64,000 nt of DNA from Hyphomicrobium_A sp964620915 (GTDB lineage Bacteria > Pseudomonadota > Alphaproteobacteria > Rhizobiales > Hyphomicrobiaceae): assembly GCA_964620915.1 (NCBI GenBank), contig CAZUKP010000003.1, positions 1-64,000 of the forward strand, written 5' to 3'. A model generated the notes under the pieces. It saw only the letters and a list, made by a program, of their open reading frames with translations, did no database searches and was not told the origin of the DNA. Shown here in pieces: positions 18,365 to 25,955 of this stretch. Each line of letters begins with the position of its first letter. The stretch's first letter is position 1. A program made the translations under genes and the position numbers.

Positions 18365-19483
18365 TTACCGCTCGACAACCGGACCGTTATCGCGCCCGCG
18401 ACCGGCCAGATAGGCCTCGCTGCGCATTTCCGTCAGCCGTGATGCCGTACGTTGGAAGGTCTCCGCGCAAGGTCCCTTGGGGCAAAGATCGGATGGCTCG
18501 GCGCCCGCTGAGGCAACCAGACACACGCCGTTATCGTAGAGCGTGTCCACCAGGTTGATGAAACGCTGTGCAGCGTTGCGCCGTTCGGGCTGGAGTACCG
18601 GAATGCCATCAACCATCACCGTATGGTAGGCGTGCGCAATGTGCAGAAAGTCGAGTGCGCCCAACGGTTGTTCGCACAGGTCCACAAAGGAAAAACGCGC
18701 AATACCCATTGAGGCTTCCGGCACTTTCACCTGCCGTCCCTTCACTTGAAGCGTCTCGGCTCGTGAGGGATGGCCGCCCGTCAAGCGGCGCCAAAGCCGG
18801 TCAAGCTCGGAGCGCGCGTGCTCGTCGACAGGCGTGAAATAAAGTGGCGCTCCGGCAAGCTTGTAGAGCCGGTAGTCTTTGGCCGAGGCAAGCTCGACCA
18901 CCTGCATGCGTTCTTGAAGCATATCAATGAATGGCAAGAACAAGCGCCGATTCAGCCCATTCTTGTACAGCTCACGCGCGTGAGTATTGGAAGTCGCAAC
19001 CACCACAACGCCGCGTTCAAACAATGTCTTGAACAGGCGTCCCAGGATCATCGCGTCGGCAATGTCCGTGACCTGGAGTTCATCAAAGCACAAAAGGCCA
19101 GCCTCGCCGGCCATCTCACTGGCGACGAACGGGATCGGATCGCCATCAACGGTGTGGCGCGCACGCGAAATGCGTTCATGGACATCGGACATGAACTCAA
19201 GGAAGTGCCTGCGAACCTTTGGTGCGAAGTCAGCGGAATCATAGAAGAGATCCATGAGCATGGTTTTTCCGCGCCCCACAGGCCCATAAATGTAAACTCC
19301 GCGCGGCGATGTTCCGGGCGAGCGCTTGAACCGCGACAGGATGCCTTTTGGCGAGGGCTGCCATGTCCCCAGACGATCGCCTAACGCGCTCAACTGTTCA
19401 GCGACTGCGAGTTGAGCAGGGTCGAGATCAATCTCTCCAGCCGCGGCAAGATGTCGATATTGCTCGGTAGGGCTTTCCGTCAT
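18365..19483 (-). CDS. zapE: Cell division protein ZapE (AFG1-like ATPase)
   Basis: P-loop ATPase of the AFG1/ZapE family, 372 residues. Walker A is GPVGRGKT at 67-74 and Walker B is LLCFDELQVTDIADAMILGR near 130-150. ZapE interacts with the FtsZ ring in E. coli; mitochondrial AFG1 acts in inner-membrane protein quality control. Location upstream of mdh on the same strand with 182 bp between is common in alphaproteobacteria. The C-terminal stretch CLVASAGAEPSDLCPKG is typical. Confidence 0.9.
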   Translation of the reverse strand: MTESPTEQYRHLAAAGEIDLDPAQLAVAEQLSALGDRLGTWQPSPKGILSRFKRSPGTSPRGVYIYGPVGRGKTMLMDLFYDSADFAPKVRRHFLEFMSDVHERISRARHTVDGDPIPFVASEMAGEAGLLCFDELQVTDIADAMILGRLFKTLFERGVVVVATSNTHARELYKNGLNRRLFLPFIDMLQERMQVVELASAKDYRLYKLAGAPLYFTPVDEHARSELDRLWRRLTGGHPSRAETLQVKGRQVKVPEASMGIARFSFVDLCEQPLGALDFLHIAHAYHTVMVDGIPVLQPERRNAAQRFINLVDTLYDNGVCLVASAGAEPSDLCPKGPCAETFQRTASRLTEMRSEAYLAGRGRDNGPVVER

Positions 19484-19761
19484 CGGCCGTGCGATCCGTC
19501 TCCAAAGGTCCGGCGGACTGGGCCAAATCCGGAACGTGCATGCAAGCGGCCGCGACCCTATGTCACGAAAAGAGTCTCATTTGAGCTACGCCTTGGGCTC
19601 ACAGCTCACCTTCGATCTCGACATTCGATGTTCTGCCATGCGGATGGCATATTGTGCACGGTGATATGCTGCGCACCTTGCTGGCAAGCGGCGAACTCTC
19701 AAAACCCAGCACGGAACGCACCGGCATCACATTCTAAGACCCGGAACGGAGGTCACTCGTC

Positions 19762-20337
19762 ATGAGCGAGCGTCAGTTCTCGGGAGGAAACATTCGAAAA
19801 TTGTGGCCGACGGAAACCGATAAGTTCCGCGATCACCTGTTACGACTCGATAAGACCAGCCGCCACTTGCGCTTTGCGCACGAGGTGTCGGACTCGTTTA
19901 TCGAGGACTATTCCGCGCGCATGACCGAGACAGACGGCGTTGTCTACGCGTACTTCGAGGAAAGCGAAGTGCGCGCGGTTGCTGAGCTGAAGAAGCTCGG
20001 CGATGCCTGGGGACGCGAAGCGGAGGCTGCGTTTTCCGTCGAAAAACCGCTGCAGGAGCAGGGGATCGGCACTGAACTCATGGGCCGTGTCATTCGCGCG
20101 GCGCGAAACCGAGGCGTTCAGCATTTGTGCGTCAGCTGTCTGGCTCACAATGCGAAAATGCGCACAATCGCCAAAAAGCACGATGCCGAGTTGCGTTTCG
20201 AATACGGCGAAGTGATCGGCGAGATTATTCCTGACGGTCCAAACTACTTTTCTCTGCTCGCAGAAGCCGTCGACGACCGCTTTGGATACATGATGGCGGT
20301 TCTCGATTTGCACAATCGCGTCGTGAAAGCCGCATAG
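19762..20337 (+). CDS. GNAT-family N-acetyltransferase
   Basis: A 191-residue GCN5-related acetyltransferase. The acetyl-CoA-binding region reads EAAFSVEKPLQEQGIGTELMGRVIRAARNRG (about 87-117), with the (Q/R)xxGxG/A loop at QEQGIG. The first 50 residues (LWPTETDKFRDHLLRLDKTSRHLRF) are typical of GNATs related to the C-terminal domain of Pat-type enzymes. A strong ribosome binding site (GGAGG) precedes the ATG. The next gene in the same direction encodes a lysine-rich histone H1-like protein, but substrate and relationship are unknown. Confidence 0.85.
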   Translation: MSERQFSGGNIRKLWPTETDKFRDHLLRLDKTSRHLRFAHEVSDSFIEDYSARMTETDGVVYAYFEESEVRAVAELKKLGDAWGREAEAAFSVEKPLQEQGIGTELMGRVIRAARNRGVQHLCVSCLAHNAKMRTIAKKHDAELRFEYGEVIGEIIPDGPNYFSLLAEAVDDRFGYMMAVLDLHNRVVKAA

Positions 20338-20585
20338 GTTTTCGCAACCAATCGCGACGCACAACCCACCTCAAAAAGACGAATCAACGCATCGTACTTG
20401 CGATGCGAAAGCTCGCGCGAAACATTCAATTTGCGCGGCAGTGCATTCGAAACACGAAGAAATTGAGGATTTCGCGCAACACGTCGCGCTGAATACACCC
20501 CTTTCGAAGGTACAAATCAAAATTAGATGTCAACAAAATCTTCGAACTTGCACATCATTTTTTGTGTTCGTACTGATTCGCAAAT

Positions 20586-20619
20586 GAGAGAGAACTAGAG
20601 AGAGATAGAAAGAGAGAAA
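20586..20619 (+). repeat. GA-rich low-complexity leader of the H1-like gene
   Basis: Thirty-four bases that are almost entirely G and A (GAGAGAG, AGAGAGATAG, AAAGAGAGAAA) directly precede the start codon of the histone-like gene. The tract may act as an extended ribosome binding region, or as slippage-prone sequence. The wider upstream stretch 20338-20623 is AT-rich compared with the rest of the window and contains one small hairpin (GCATCG/CGATGC, 20389-20406). Confidence 0.6.
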
Positions 20620-20623
20620 TCCA

Positions 20624-20911
20624 ATGGTTATGAAACGGAAGATGAAGGCTAAGAAAAAGCCTGCACGCAAGACGGCAGCCAAGCGGAAGCCGGCTCGCAA
20701 GACAGCAGCTAAGAAGAAGCCGGTTCGCAAGACAGCGGCTAAGAAGAAGCCAGCTCGCAAGGCCGCCAAGAAGAAGACGGCGCGGAAGACGACTGCTCGC
20801 AAGAGCACGGCGCGCAAGTCGACGGCTCGCAAGACCGCCCGCAAGCCGGCTCGCAAGGCCGCCAAGCGTAAGCCGGCCCGCAAGGCTGCAAAGAAAAAGC
20901 GCGCTGCGTAA
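20624..20911 (+). CDS. Histone H1-like Lys/Arg/Ala-rich DNA-binding protein
   Basis: A 95-residue, extremely basic protein built almost only of Lys, Arg, Ala, Thr and Pro. It consists of short tandem units such as KKPARKTAAK and KSTARKTARK. It resembles bacterial H1-like proteins (Hc1/BpH1/AlgP-type C-terminal tails), which bind DNA or RNA without sequence specificity. No folded domain is present. The repeats at DNA level (AAGAAGAAGCC..CGCAAGAC) invite copy-number variation between strains. Start at 20624 or the in-frame ATG at 20630. Ends before a strong terminator at 21006-21046. Confidence 0.85.
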   Translation: MVMKRKMKAKKKPARKTAAKRKPARKTAAKKKPVRKTAAKKKPARKAAKKKTARKTTARKSTARKSTARKTARKPARKAAKRKPARKAAKKKRAA

Positions 20912-21005
20912 TAAAATAGCCTGTTTCTGCGTACTTCGCTTCGAAATGAGGCGTGAGAATTTGAAGGCGCCAGGGGCCCAATGGCACCGCGCCTTCACTC
21001 CCTTC

Positions 21006-21046
21006 AAGACCGGTGGCTGCACCTGCGCCGCCGGTCTTTCTCTTTC
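21006..21046 (+). terminator. Rho-independent terminator of the H1-like gene
   Basis: A 12-bp stem (21006-21017 with 21027-21038, one G-U pair; outer arms AAGACCGG/CCGGTCTT) around a nine-base loop, followed by TTTCTCTTTCT. It lies 95 bp after the stop of the histone-like gene and before the convergent sdhB. Confidence 0.8.
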
Positions 21047-21110
21047 TGAATTGTGGAATTCCGGGACTATCGAGCCGGTATTTCCCTCAGAAATGCAGGC
21101 TTTCGCGGTC

Positions 21111-21890
21111 TCAAACCCGCCGTTCCACCATCAATTTCTTCAATTCGGCGATTGCCTTTGCCGGGTTGAGGCCTTTCGGACATGTTTTCGTGCAATTTAA
21201 GATTGTGTGGCAGCGATAGAGCCGGAAGGGGTCTTCAAGGCTATCCAGGCGCTCTCCGGTCGCTTCATCGCGCGAATCATTGACCCAGCGAAAGGCTTGC
21301 AGAAGCGCGGCCGGGCCTAGATAGCGGTCAGAATTCCACCAATAACTCGGGCAAGCCGTCGAACAGCACGCGCATAAGATGCATTCGTAGAGACCATCCA
21401 GCTTTTGGCGGTCTTCACGACTTTGCTTCCATTCCTTCGGTGGCGGGGGTGTTTCAGTCTGCAACCAAGGCTCGACCAACCGGTGTTGGGCATAAAATTC
21501 GGTTAGATCAGGCACCAGATCCTTGATGACGCTCATGTGGGGCAGAGGATAGACCTTCACCGGTCCTTTCACCTCGGCATACCCCTTGAGGCAGGCCAGC
21601 GTATTGGTCCCGTCTACGTTCATGGCGCAGGACCCGCAAATTCCCTCGCGGCAAGAGCGACGGAACGTGAGAGAGGCATCCACCTCATTCTTGATCTTGA
21701 TGAGCGCATCAAGAACCATCGGGCCGCAGCGGTCGGCATCAACCCAATAGGTATCAATTTTCGGGTTGGCACCATCTTCCGGGTTCCACCGGTAGATCTG
21801 GAACTCCCGCCAGCCGTCCTTCGAACCTGGCTCGTTCCACGTCTTTCCGGGCTCGACTTTTGAGTTCTTGGGAAGCGTGAGTTGAACCAT
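21111..21890 (-). CDS. sdhB: Succinate dehydrogenase iron-sulfur subunit
   Basis: Iron-sulfur subunit carrying electrons from FAD in SdhA to quinone. 259 residues. The [2Fe-2S] ligands are Cys80, Cys85, Cys88 and Cys100 (RRSCREGICGSCAMNVDG). The [4Fe-4S] motif CILCACCSTACPSYWWN is followed by CHTILNCTKTCPKG for the [3Fe-4S] cluster. Normal length. Unusual position: the partner genes sdhC-sdhD-sdhA end 4 kb away at 25956, with six other genes in between, so sdhB must have its own promoter. Confidence 0.95.
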   Translation of the reverse strand: MVQLTLPKNSKVEPGKTWNEPGSKDGWREFQIYRWNPEDGANPKIDTYWVDADRCGPMVLDALIKIKNEVDASLTFRRSCREGICGSCAMNVDGTNTLACLKGYAEVKGPVKVYPLPHMSVIKDLVPDLTEFYAQHRLVEPWLQTETPPPPKEWKQSREDRQKLDGLYECILCACCSTACPSYWWNSDRYLGPAALLQAFRWVNDSRDEATGERLDSLEDPFRLYRCHTILNCTKTCPKGLNPAKAIAELKKLMVERRV

Positions 21891-22011
21891 GGCCCGTGGC
21901 TTTCCTCTGTCAATTGAGCAGTTTGGATCTTGCCAATTGAGGCCGTGCCACGGCAGCTGTCAATGGCGCGGGGTCGCGTTCGCTCCACGGCATTCGGCTG
22001 GCAGGACCGGT

Positions 22012-22659
22012 TTAGGCGACGCGGTGCTTCTTGAGTTGACGCACAAGCTCGGTCAGGCGAAGGGCGACGTCTGCACCCGTGTCGACAGACGTCTTCAGGG
22101 TTGCCCGGGACTGAATGAGGTTGTTGAGGTGTTCTTGCTGCTCACCGAAACCGAAAAAAAGCTCTTCTGGCGCATCGATCTCACCATCTTCGACCGCAGA
22201 CATCACATCAAAGGCATTCTGCGAGGCCAGAACGAGCATTGAGGCGACATCGTTGACCAGTTGCTGGAACAGCCGGCTCGCTTCCGCAGTGACACGTGGC
22301 CCATGCACACCGAATTTCAGGGGCGAGGATGCCGGAGCCCCCTCGCCGGCGAACAATCGTGGATTTCGCTGAAAGCGGCGGAAAATTTCGTGAAGTCCCA
22401 GACAACAGGTCTCGAGATCCCGCAACGCCGTTCCAGCCTTGCGCTTCGATTTGGCGCGATCGGGAGTCTTTTCCTGAGCGGACCAGTTGATTCCGGCAAT
22501 CGAGGCAATCGATCCAAGTGCTGCGAGCGCAGGCAAGACTGCCGTGAAGGGGTCAGGGGCAACGCGGGTATTGCCATCGCTCTCAGACGAATTGTCCGGT
22601 TTGGCCTGCTGCACCTTACCGACTGGCTGGCCGCCAGCCTTCGAGAACCGCAATCGCAT
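22012..22659 (-). CDS. Unknown helical protein upstream of sdhB
   Basis: A 215-residue protein I do not recognise. I start at the ATG at 22659, which has GGAG eight bases upstream; the longer form from 22734 has no visible ribosome binding site. Residues 1-60 are low-complexity and polar, and about 40-58 contain a moderately hydrophobic stretch (FTAVLPALAALGSIASIAGINW). The rest is predicted helical with charged segments and ends RLTELVRQLKKHRVA. No cysteine motif, no enzymatic signature. It lies 121 bp upstream of sdhB on the same strand. Confidence 0.6.
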   Translation of the reverse strand: MRLRFSKAGGQPVGKVQQAKPDNSSESDGNTRVAPDPFTAVLPALAALGSIASIAGINWSAQEKTPDRAKSKRKAGTALRDLETCCLGLHEIFRRFQRNPRLFAGEGAPASSPLKFGVHGPRVTAEASRLFQQLVNDVASMLVLASQNAFDVMSAVEDGEIDAPEELFFGFGEQQEHLNNLIQSRATLKTSVDTGADVALRLTELVRQLKKHRVA

Positions 22660-22968
22660 CGTGCGTGCTCCAGCCCCATTTGCGCAAACTGAGCCATCGC
22701 CTTGCTTCCAGGCACGGCACAGGCGAGCGTTCATCGTCTACAATTGTGTCTAGGTTTGTACCTGCGTGTGCGTGCCTACGGATGAATGCCAGCCGACGGA
22801 CGCCCGAAGTCTACGAACTTAAGTTTTGCCTTCCCCGAACCGACAAAGCACGCAATCTCTAGCGCATTCTAGCGCAAACAGACCCACTCCTGCGAGCGTT
22901 GTTCACGCTGCCCCACCCCAACAGTATGCACCATTTCACCGTGAAACTTCACTGAACCCGGAGGCCAC
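22660..22968. other. Divergent intergenic region, 309 bp
   Basis: Lies between the unknown minus-strand gene and the NUDIX gene. The only structure seen is a short direct repeat TCTAGCGCA at about 22857-22877. The NUDIX gene has a good GGAGG ribosome binding site at its right end. No terminator or RNA gene was recognised. Confidence 0.5.
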
Positions 22969-23403
22969 ATGCCGTTCCCTCAAACGCCGGCACTCACAAC
23001 CGACTGCATCGCCTTCGACGAGAACGGCGCTGCACTCCTCATCAGGCGCAAGAACCCGCCCTACGAGGGCCAGTTCGCCCTGCCAGGAGGGTTTGTTGAT
23101 GTCGGTGAAACGGTCGAAGCGGCTTGCCGCCGCGAACTTTGTGAGGAAACCGGGATCAAAGCCGGCACACTTAGACTGGTGGGCGTCTATTCGGCACCCG
23201 ATCGCGACCCTCGCGGCCATACGTGCTCTATTGCATTCCTAGCGAAAGTGACGCCAGGACAACCAAAAGCCGGCGATGATGCCGCGGCCGCCCAATGGGT
23301 GACAGACTGGCGGACCGTCGATCTCGCGTTCGATCACGCAAAAATCTTAGCTGACGCCGAACGGTTGCGGACCGTGGGCGGGGACGACATCACCTCACCC
23401 TAG
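22969..23403 (+). CDS. NUDIX hydrolase (ADP-ribose pyrophosphatase-like)
   Basis: A 144-residue NUDIX enzyme with a complete Nudix box: Gly41, Glu47, Arg55, Glu56, Glu59, Glu60 and Gly62 (GX5EX7REUXEEXGU). It hydrolyses a nucleoside diphosphate linked to another moiety; LIRRKNPPYEGQFALPGGFVDVGE resembles ADP-ribose/NADH-type and archaeal ADPRase-like members, but the substrate cannot be fixed. GGAGG sits just before the ATG. It converges on a small secreted protein gene 68 bp downstream. Confidence 0.88.
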   Translation: MPFPQTPALTTDCIAFDENGAALLIRRKNPPYEGQFALPGGFVDVGETVEAACRRELCEETGIKAGTLRLVGVYSAPDRDPRGHTCSIAFLAKVTPGQPKAGDDAAAAQWVTDWRTVDLAFDHAKILADAERLRTVGGDDITSP

Positions 23404-23470
23404 GGATGTCTGTTGCGTGCCATCTCCAATCAAGAACAAGAGCTGGCGCTGCGCTTGCTCTCAGGTCGGG

Positions 23471-23860
23471 CTACTCATGCTTGTCGGGGAAATACTTAAG
23501 CGTGCTGCGACAGCTCTGCTCCCACTCCGCTTTTGTCATTTCTGACCCTGGATCCCAGTCATCCATGCATGCCTTCATGTCCGAAGCCGTGACGGTGTCG
23601 TCCTTTTGGGCGTCTTCCAGCACTTTGGCCGCTTCGCCACCCGGCACCATGTCCGCGGGTGTCGTTCCGGACGGATGTCCCTCGACAACGCCACTATCTT
23701 GGGAACCATCGTCGGGCTTGACCGCCTCTTCTTCGGTGATGGCCTCCTGGGCTTGCCTTGCTTCCGTGCCGCTCTGTGCAAGTCCAGGTGGCGCGAAGAC
23801 GCCCAGCACGACAGCAGCCGCCACGACGGCACATAGGGGAGAGGAAAGTGAAACGTACAT
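23471..23860 (-). CDS. Small secreted acidic protein of unknown function
   Basis: I start at the ATG at 23860, giving 129 residues and a clear Sec signal peptide (MYVSLSSPLCAVVAAAVVLG, cleavage likely after GLAQS). The mature part is acidic and disordered (EAITEEEAVKPDDGSQDSG), followed by a short region with two cysteines (MKACMDDWDPGS...EQSCRSTLKYFP), probably disulphide-bonded in the periplasm. No family recognised. It is on the opposite strand from pqqA, 324 bp away; the open frame can be extended upstream to 23944 but that would hide the signal peptide. Confidence 0.65.
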   Translation of the reverse strand: MYVSLSSPLCAVVAAAVVLGVFAPPGLAQSGTEARQAQEAITEEEAVKPDDGSQDSGVVEGHPSGTTPADMVPGGEAAKVLEDAQKDDTVTASDMKACMDDWDPGSEMTKAEWEQSCRSTLKYFPDKHE

Positions 23861-24184
23861 CCTGAAAGGCCTTTTTTCACTCAACAGACAAGAATGCGCT
23901 TCGGCTCGTTGCGCGAGTTGCTGAGCCAGGCGGCCAGCATACACGGCAACGAATAAGAATTCGGTAAGAGAGTGAGAGGAGGCAATGAGATTTGATGGGC
24001 CGCGGCCGTCTCAGAACCGCTTGTTGGCATCCCAAATCAACTTGCAGGCTTATCGCATCGATAAGTTATTCTTATAATTCCTTCACGCAATTGCGATTTC
24101 CGTTTATCGGAGTGAATCGATATTTTGCGGGAATTCGGCACTTGCGGACAGGCGGTCCGCGATTTTTCCCAATAGGAGGACGTC
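23861..24184 (+). promoter_or_regulatory. pqqA upstream region with promoter and operator-like palindrome
   Basis: Holds a perfect -10 hexamer TATAAT at 24073-24078. Upstream of it is a 7-3-7 inverted repeat CTTATCGCATCGATAAG at 24049-24065 that covers the expected -35 position, an arrangement typical of a repressor-controlled promoter. The predicted leader to pqqA would be about 100 nt, ending in a strong AGGAGGA ribosome binding site at 24174-24180. The regulator is unknown. The left part also carries the promoter of the divergent secreted-protein gene, with no clear motif. Confidence 0.55.
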
Positions 24185-24274
24185 ATGAAAGTTTGGAGCA
24201 AGCCCGCAGTTCGTGAGCAGGAAGTTGGCCTCGAGGTCACCTCTTACCTGCCGGCCGAGATCGACATCATCTAA
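24185..24274 (+). CDS. pqqA: PQQ precursor peptide PqqA
   Basis: A 29-residue peptide, the ribosomal precursor of the redox cofactor pyrroloquinoline quinone. It has the diagnostic Glu-x-x-x-Tyr motif: Glu17 and Tyr21 in GLEVTSY, the two residues that PqqE cross-links to make PQQ. The following PAEID resembles the C-terminal extension of Methylobacterium PqqA. A strong AGGAGGA ribosome binding site lies four bases upstream and a perfect terminator 28 bp downstream, so it is a monocistronic gene. No pqqB, C, D or E is in the window. PQQ serves periplasmic quinoprotein alcohol dehydrogenases such as methanol dehydrogenase. Confidence 0.92.
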   Translation: MKVWSKPAVREQEVGLEVTSYLPAEIDII

Positions 24275-24302
24275 ATCGATCCGACGAACACCGTATTACT
24301 GA

Positions 24303-24340
24303 GACGGCGGCCGAGATCCTCGGCCGCCGTCTTCTTTTTT
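24303..24340 (+). terminator. Rho-independent terminator of pqqA
   Basis: A perfect 13-bp stem, GACGGCGGCCGAG at 24303-24315 with CTCGGCCGCCGTC at 24319-24331, a three-base loop, then TTCTTTTTT. It isolates pqqA from anything downstream. Confidence 0.95.
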
Positions 24341-24363
24341 GGCTTCGATCCCTGTCGAAAGCA

Positions 24364-24927
24364 TCACTTCGGCATGCACGGCGTTCCGACGGCAATGCAC
24401 TGAATGTTGCTGCCGACCTTGTGGCAATCAATGTCTGCATGGGCAGCGTTTTGCCATTCAGACCACTCTTTGCCGTATTTTTTGCGCGTGTCGATCATCC
24501 AGCCATACTCGGCCTCCTCAACGGCGGCGTCTTCCGTCTTTTTCCGCGCACCGTATGAGGTCAAGGACTCATCCTGACATTTGAGCTTGCTGGTCGCTGC
24601 TGAAGCACCATCAAGGAGCGTGTGAAGGACATCTTTGCAGGGCTTGGCATTGCGGACGCAAACCCACTGACCATCGTCCTGCTCGCAGTCAACGTCCCGG
24701 TCCTTGGCGTAGCGCCAAGAATTATACTGTTGACCGTATTTGTCCTTCACCGCGGCGCGCCAAGCGAATAACGAGTTTGGATAGGCGCCCAGGTCGCGGT
24801 ATTTCGCCGGCTTGCCTTCGGCCTTTACGGGATCCTTGCAGTCGGCCTCGGCAAGCGCCGCCGGTGCTGCAATCATTGAAAAAGCGGCCGCCGCGAAGGC
24901 CAGCCGCACCCATACTCTCGTTTGCAT
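24364..24927 (-). CDS. Secreted protein with two 87-residue cysteine modules
   Basis: 187 residues with a Sec signal peptide (cleavage near APAALAEA, residue 27). The mature protein is a gapless tandem duplication: Cys30, Trp56, Cys81, Cys90 and Cys97 of module 1 correspond exactly, 87 residues later, to Cys117, Trp143, Cys168, Cys177 and Cys184 of module 2. Around the tryptophan each copy reads W-x(7)-KYG-x(3-4)-[YW]-x2-W. I do not recognise the family. Probably exported and disulphide-bonded. The gene lies between pqqA and the SDR gene; its stop is 23 bp beyond the pqqA terminator on the opposite strand. Confidence 0.7.
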   Translation of the reverse strand: MQTRVWVRLAFAAAAFSMIAAPAALAEADCKDPVKAEGKPAKYRDLGAYPNSLFAWRAAVKDKYGQQYNSWRYAKDRDVDCEQDDGQWVCVRNAKPCKDVLHTLLDGASAATSKLKCQDESLTSYGARKKTEDAAVEEAEYGWMIDTRKKYGKEWSEWQNAAHADIDCHKVGSNIQCIAVGTPCMPK

Positions 24928-25058
24928 TGGGTCATTTCCTGTCTGCTATATGCTGAACCTCCCCTGGATTGAGGCGGAGGCAAAAGATATTTGCACGGGA
25001 TTTGGTGTGGATTGCGGCCATTGCATAAGGCCTTGAAAAACCTCAGGCCGCGTGTTCG

Positions 25059-25907
25059 TCACACACCAAGGCGGTGGATGCCAAGATAACGCTGGGCGAT
25101 CTTGCGCCACAAAGCGCTCGGTATTTTGCCACGCATGAAATGACTGACGCGGGCGGGACGGCCCACGGGATTGCGAAAGCTTGGACGGGGCTTCTCCAAC
25201 ACCTTGGCAATGTGGCGGCCGACTTCGACGGGATCGCGTCCCCGCGAGGCGACGTGAGCATCTCCTGCGCGAAAGACGAACTGCACCCAGGACCGGTAGG
25301 GGCTGCCTTGGGGACTGATGCGCGGCGAGGCATCCCATATGTCGGTCAAGTAAGGGCCGGGTTCAACGAGTACGATTTCAATCCCAAAGGGCGATAGTTC
25401 AAAGGCGACTGCTTCGGCCCAGCCCTCGACCGCCCATTTGGATGCGCAGTAGATCGAATTGGTGGGTTGGCCCGCAAATGCGGACTCGCTCGAAACGATC
25501 AGAATGCGTCCGGACCGTTGCTTACGGAACGCCGGCAACAGCGCGCGCGTCACGGCGAGCACGCCCCAGAAATTGGTCTCCATCACGCGGCGTAGGTCGG
25601 CGTCAGAGATGTCCTCGAAGGCACCCCCCACGGCAACGCCGGCGTTGTGCACGACCGCATCGAGTGTACCGCCGATTCGCTCAAGCGTCGATTGAACAGC
25701 CCTGCTCACAGACTCAGGATCCGTCACGTCGAGCTGGCCGATCTCAACCCGATCGCGTACCCCCGCCTTTTCAAGCGCCTCTTCGAGTGCGCCCGCCTTA
25801 TCCAGGTTTCGCATCGTCGCGAACACGTGCCAGCCGCGCGTAGCAAGCTCGACGGCGGTCACCAGTCCGAAGCCTGAGGAAGTGCCTGTAATCAGAACCG
25901 TCCGCAT
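25059..25907 (-). CDS. Short-chain dehydrogenase/reductase
   Basis: Classical SDR of 282 residues. The NAD(P)-binding motif TGTSSGFG is at 7-14, HNAG at 87-90, the catalytic Ser near 140 (VSSESAF), and the Tyr153-x3-Lys157 pair in YCASKWAVEGW. The Arg after the first strand of the motif region (TMRNLDKA) suggests NADPH preference. Substrate unknown. It lies 48 bp downstream of sdhA on the same strand, so it may be transcribed with sdhCDA. Confidence 0.88.
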   Translation of the reverse strand: MRTVLITGTSSGFGLVTAVELATRGWHVFATMRNLDKAGALEEALEKAGVRDRVEIGQLDVTDPESVSRAVQSTLERIGGTLDAVVHNAGVAVGGAFEDISDADLRRVMETNFWGVLAVTRALLPAFRKQRSGRILIVSSESAFAGQPTNSIYCASKWAVEGWAEAVAFELSPFGIEIVLVEPGPYLTDIWDASPRISPQGSPYRSWVQFVFRAGDAHVASRGRDPVEVGRHIAKVLEKPRPSFRNPVGRPARVSHFMRGKIPSALWRKIAQRYLGIHRLGV

Positions 25908-25955
25908 CAGCCCTCAGCCAGCACAAAACAACACAACAACGGGCAAGCCCATGAC

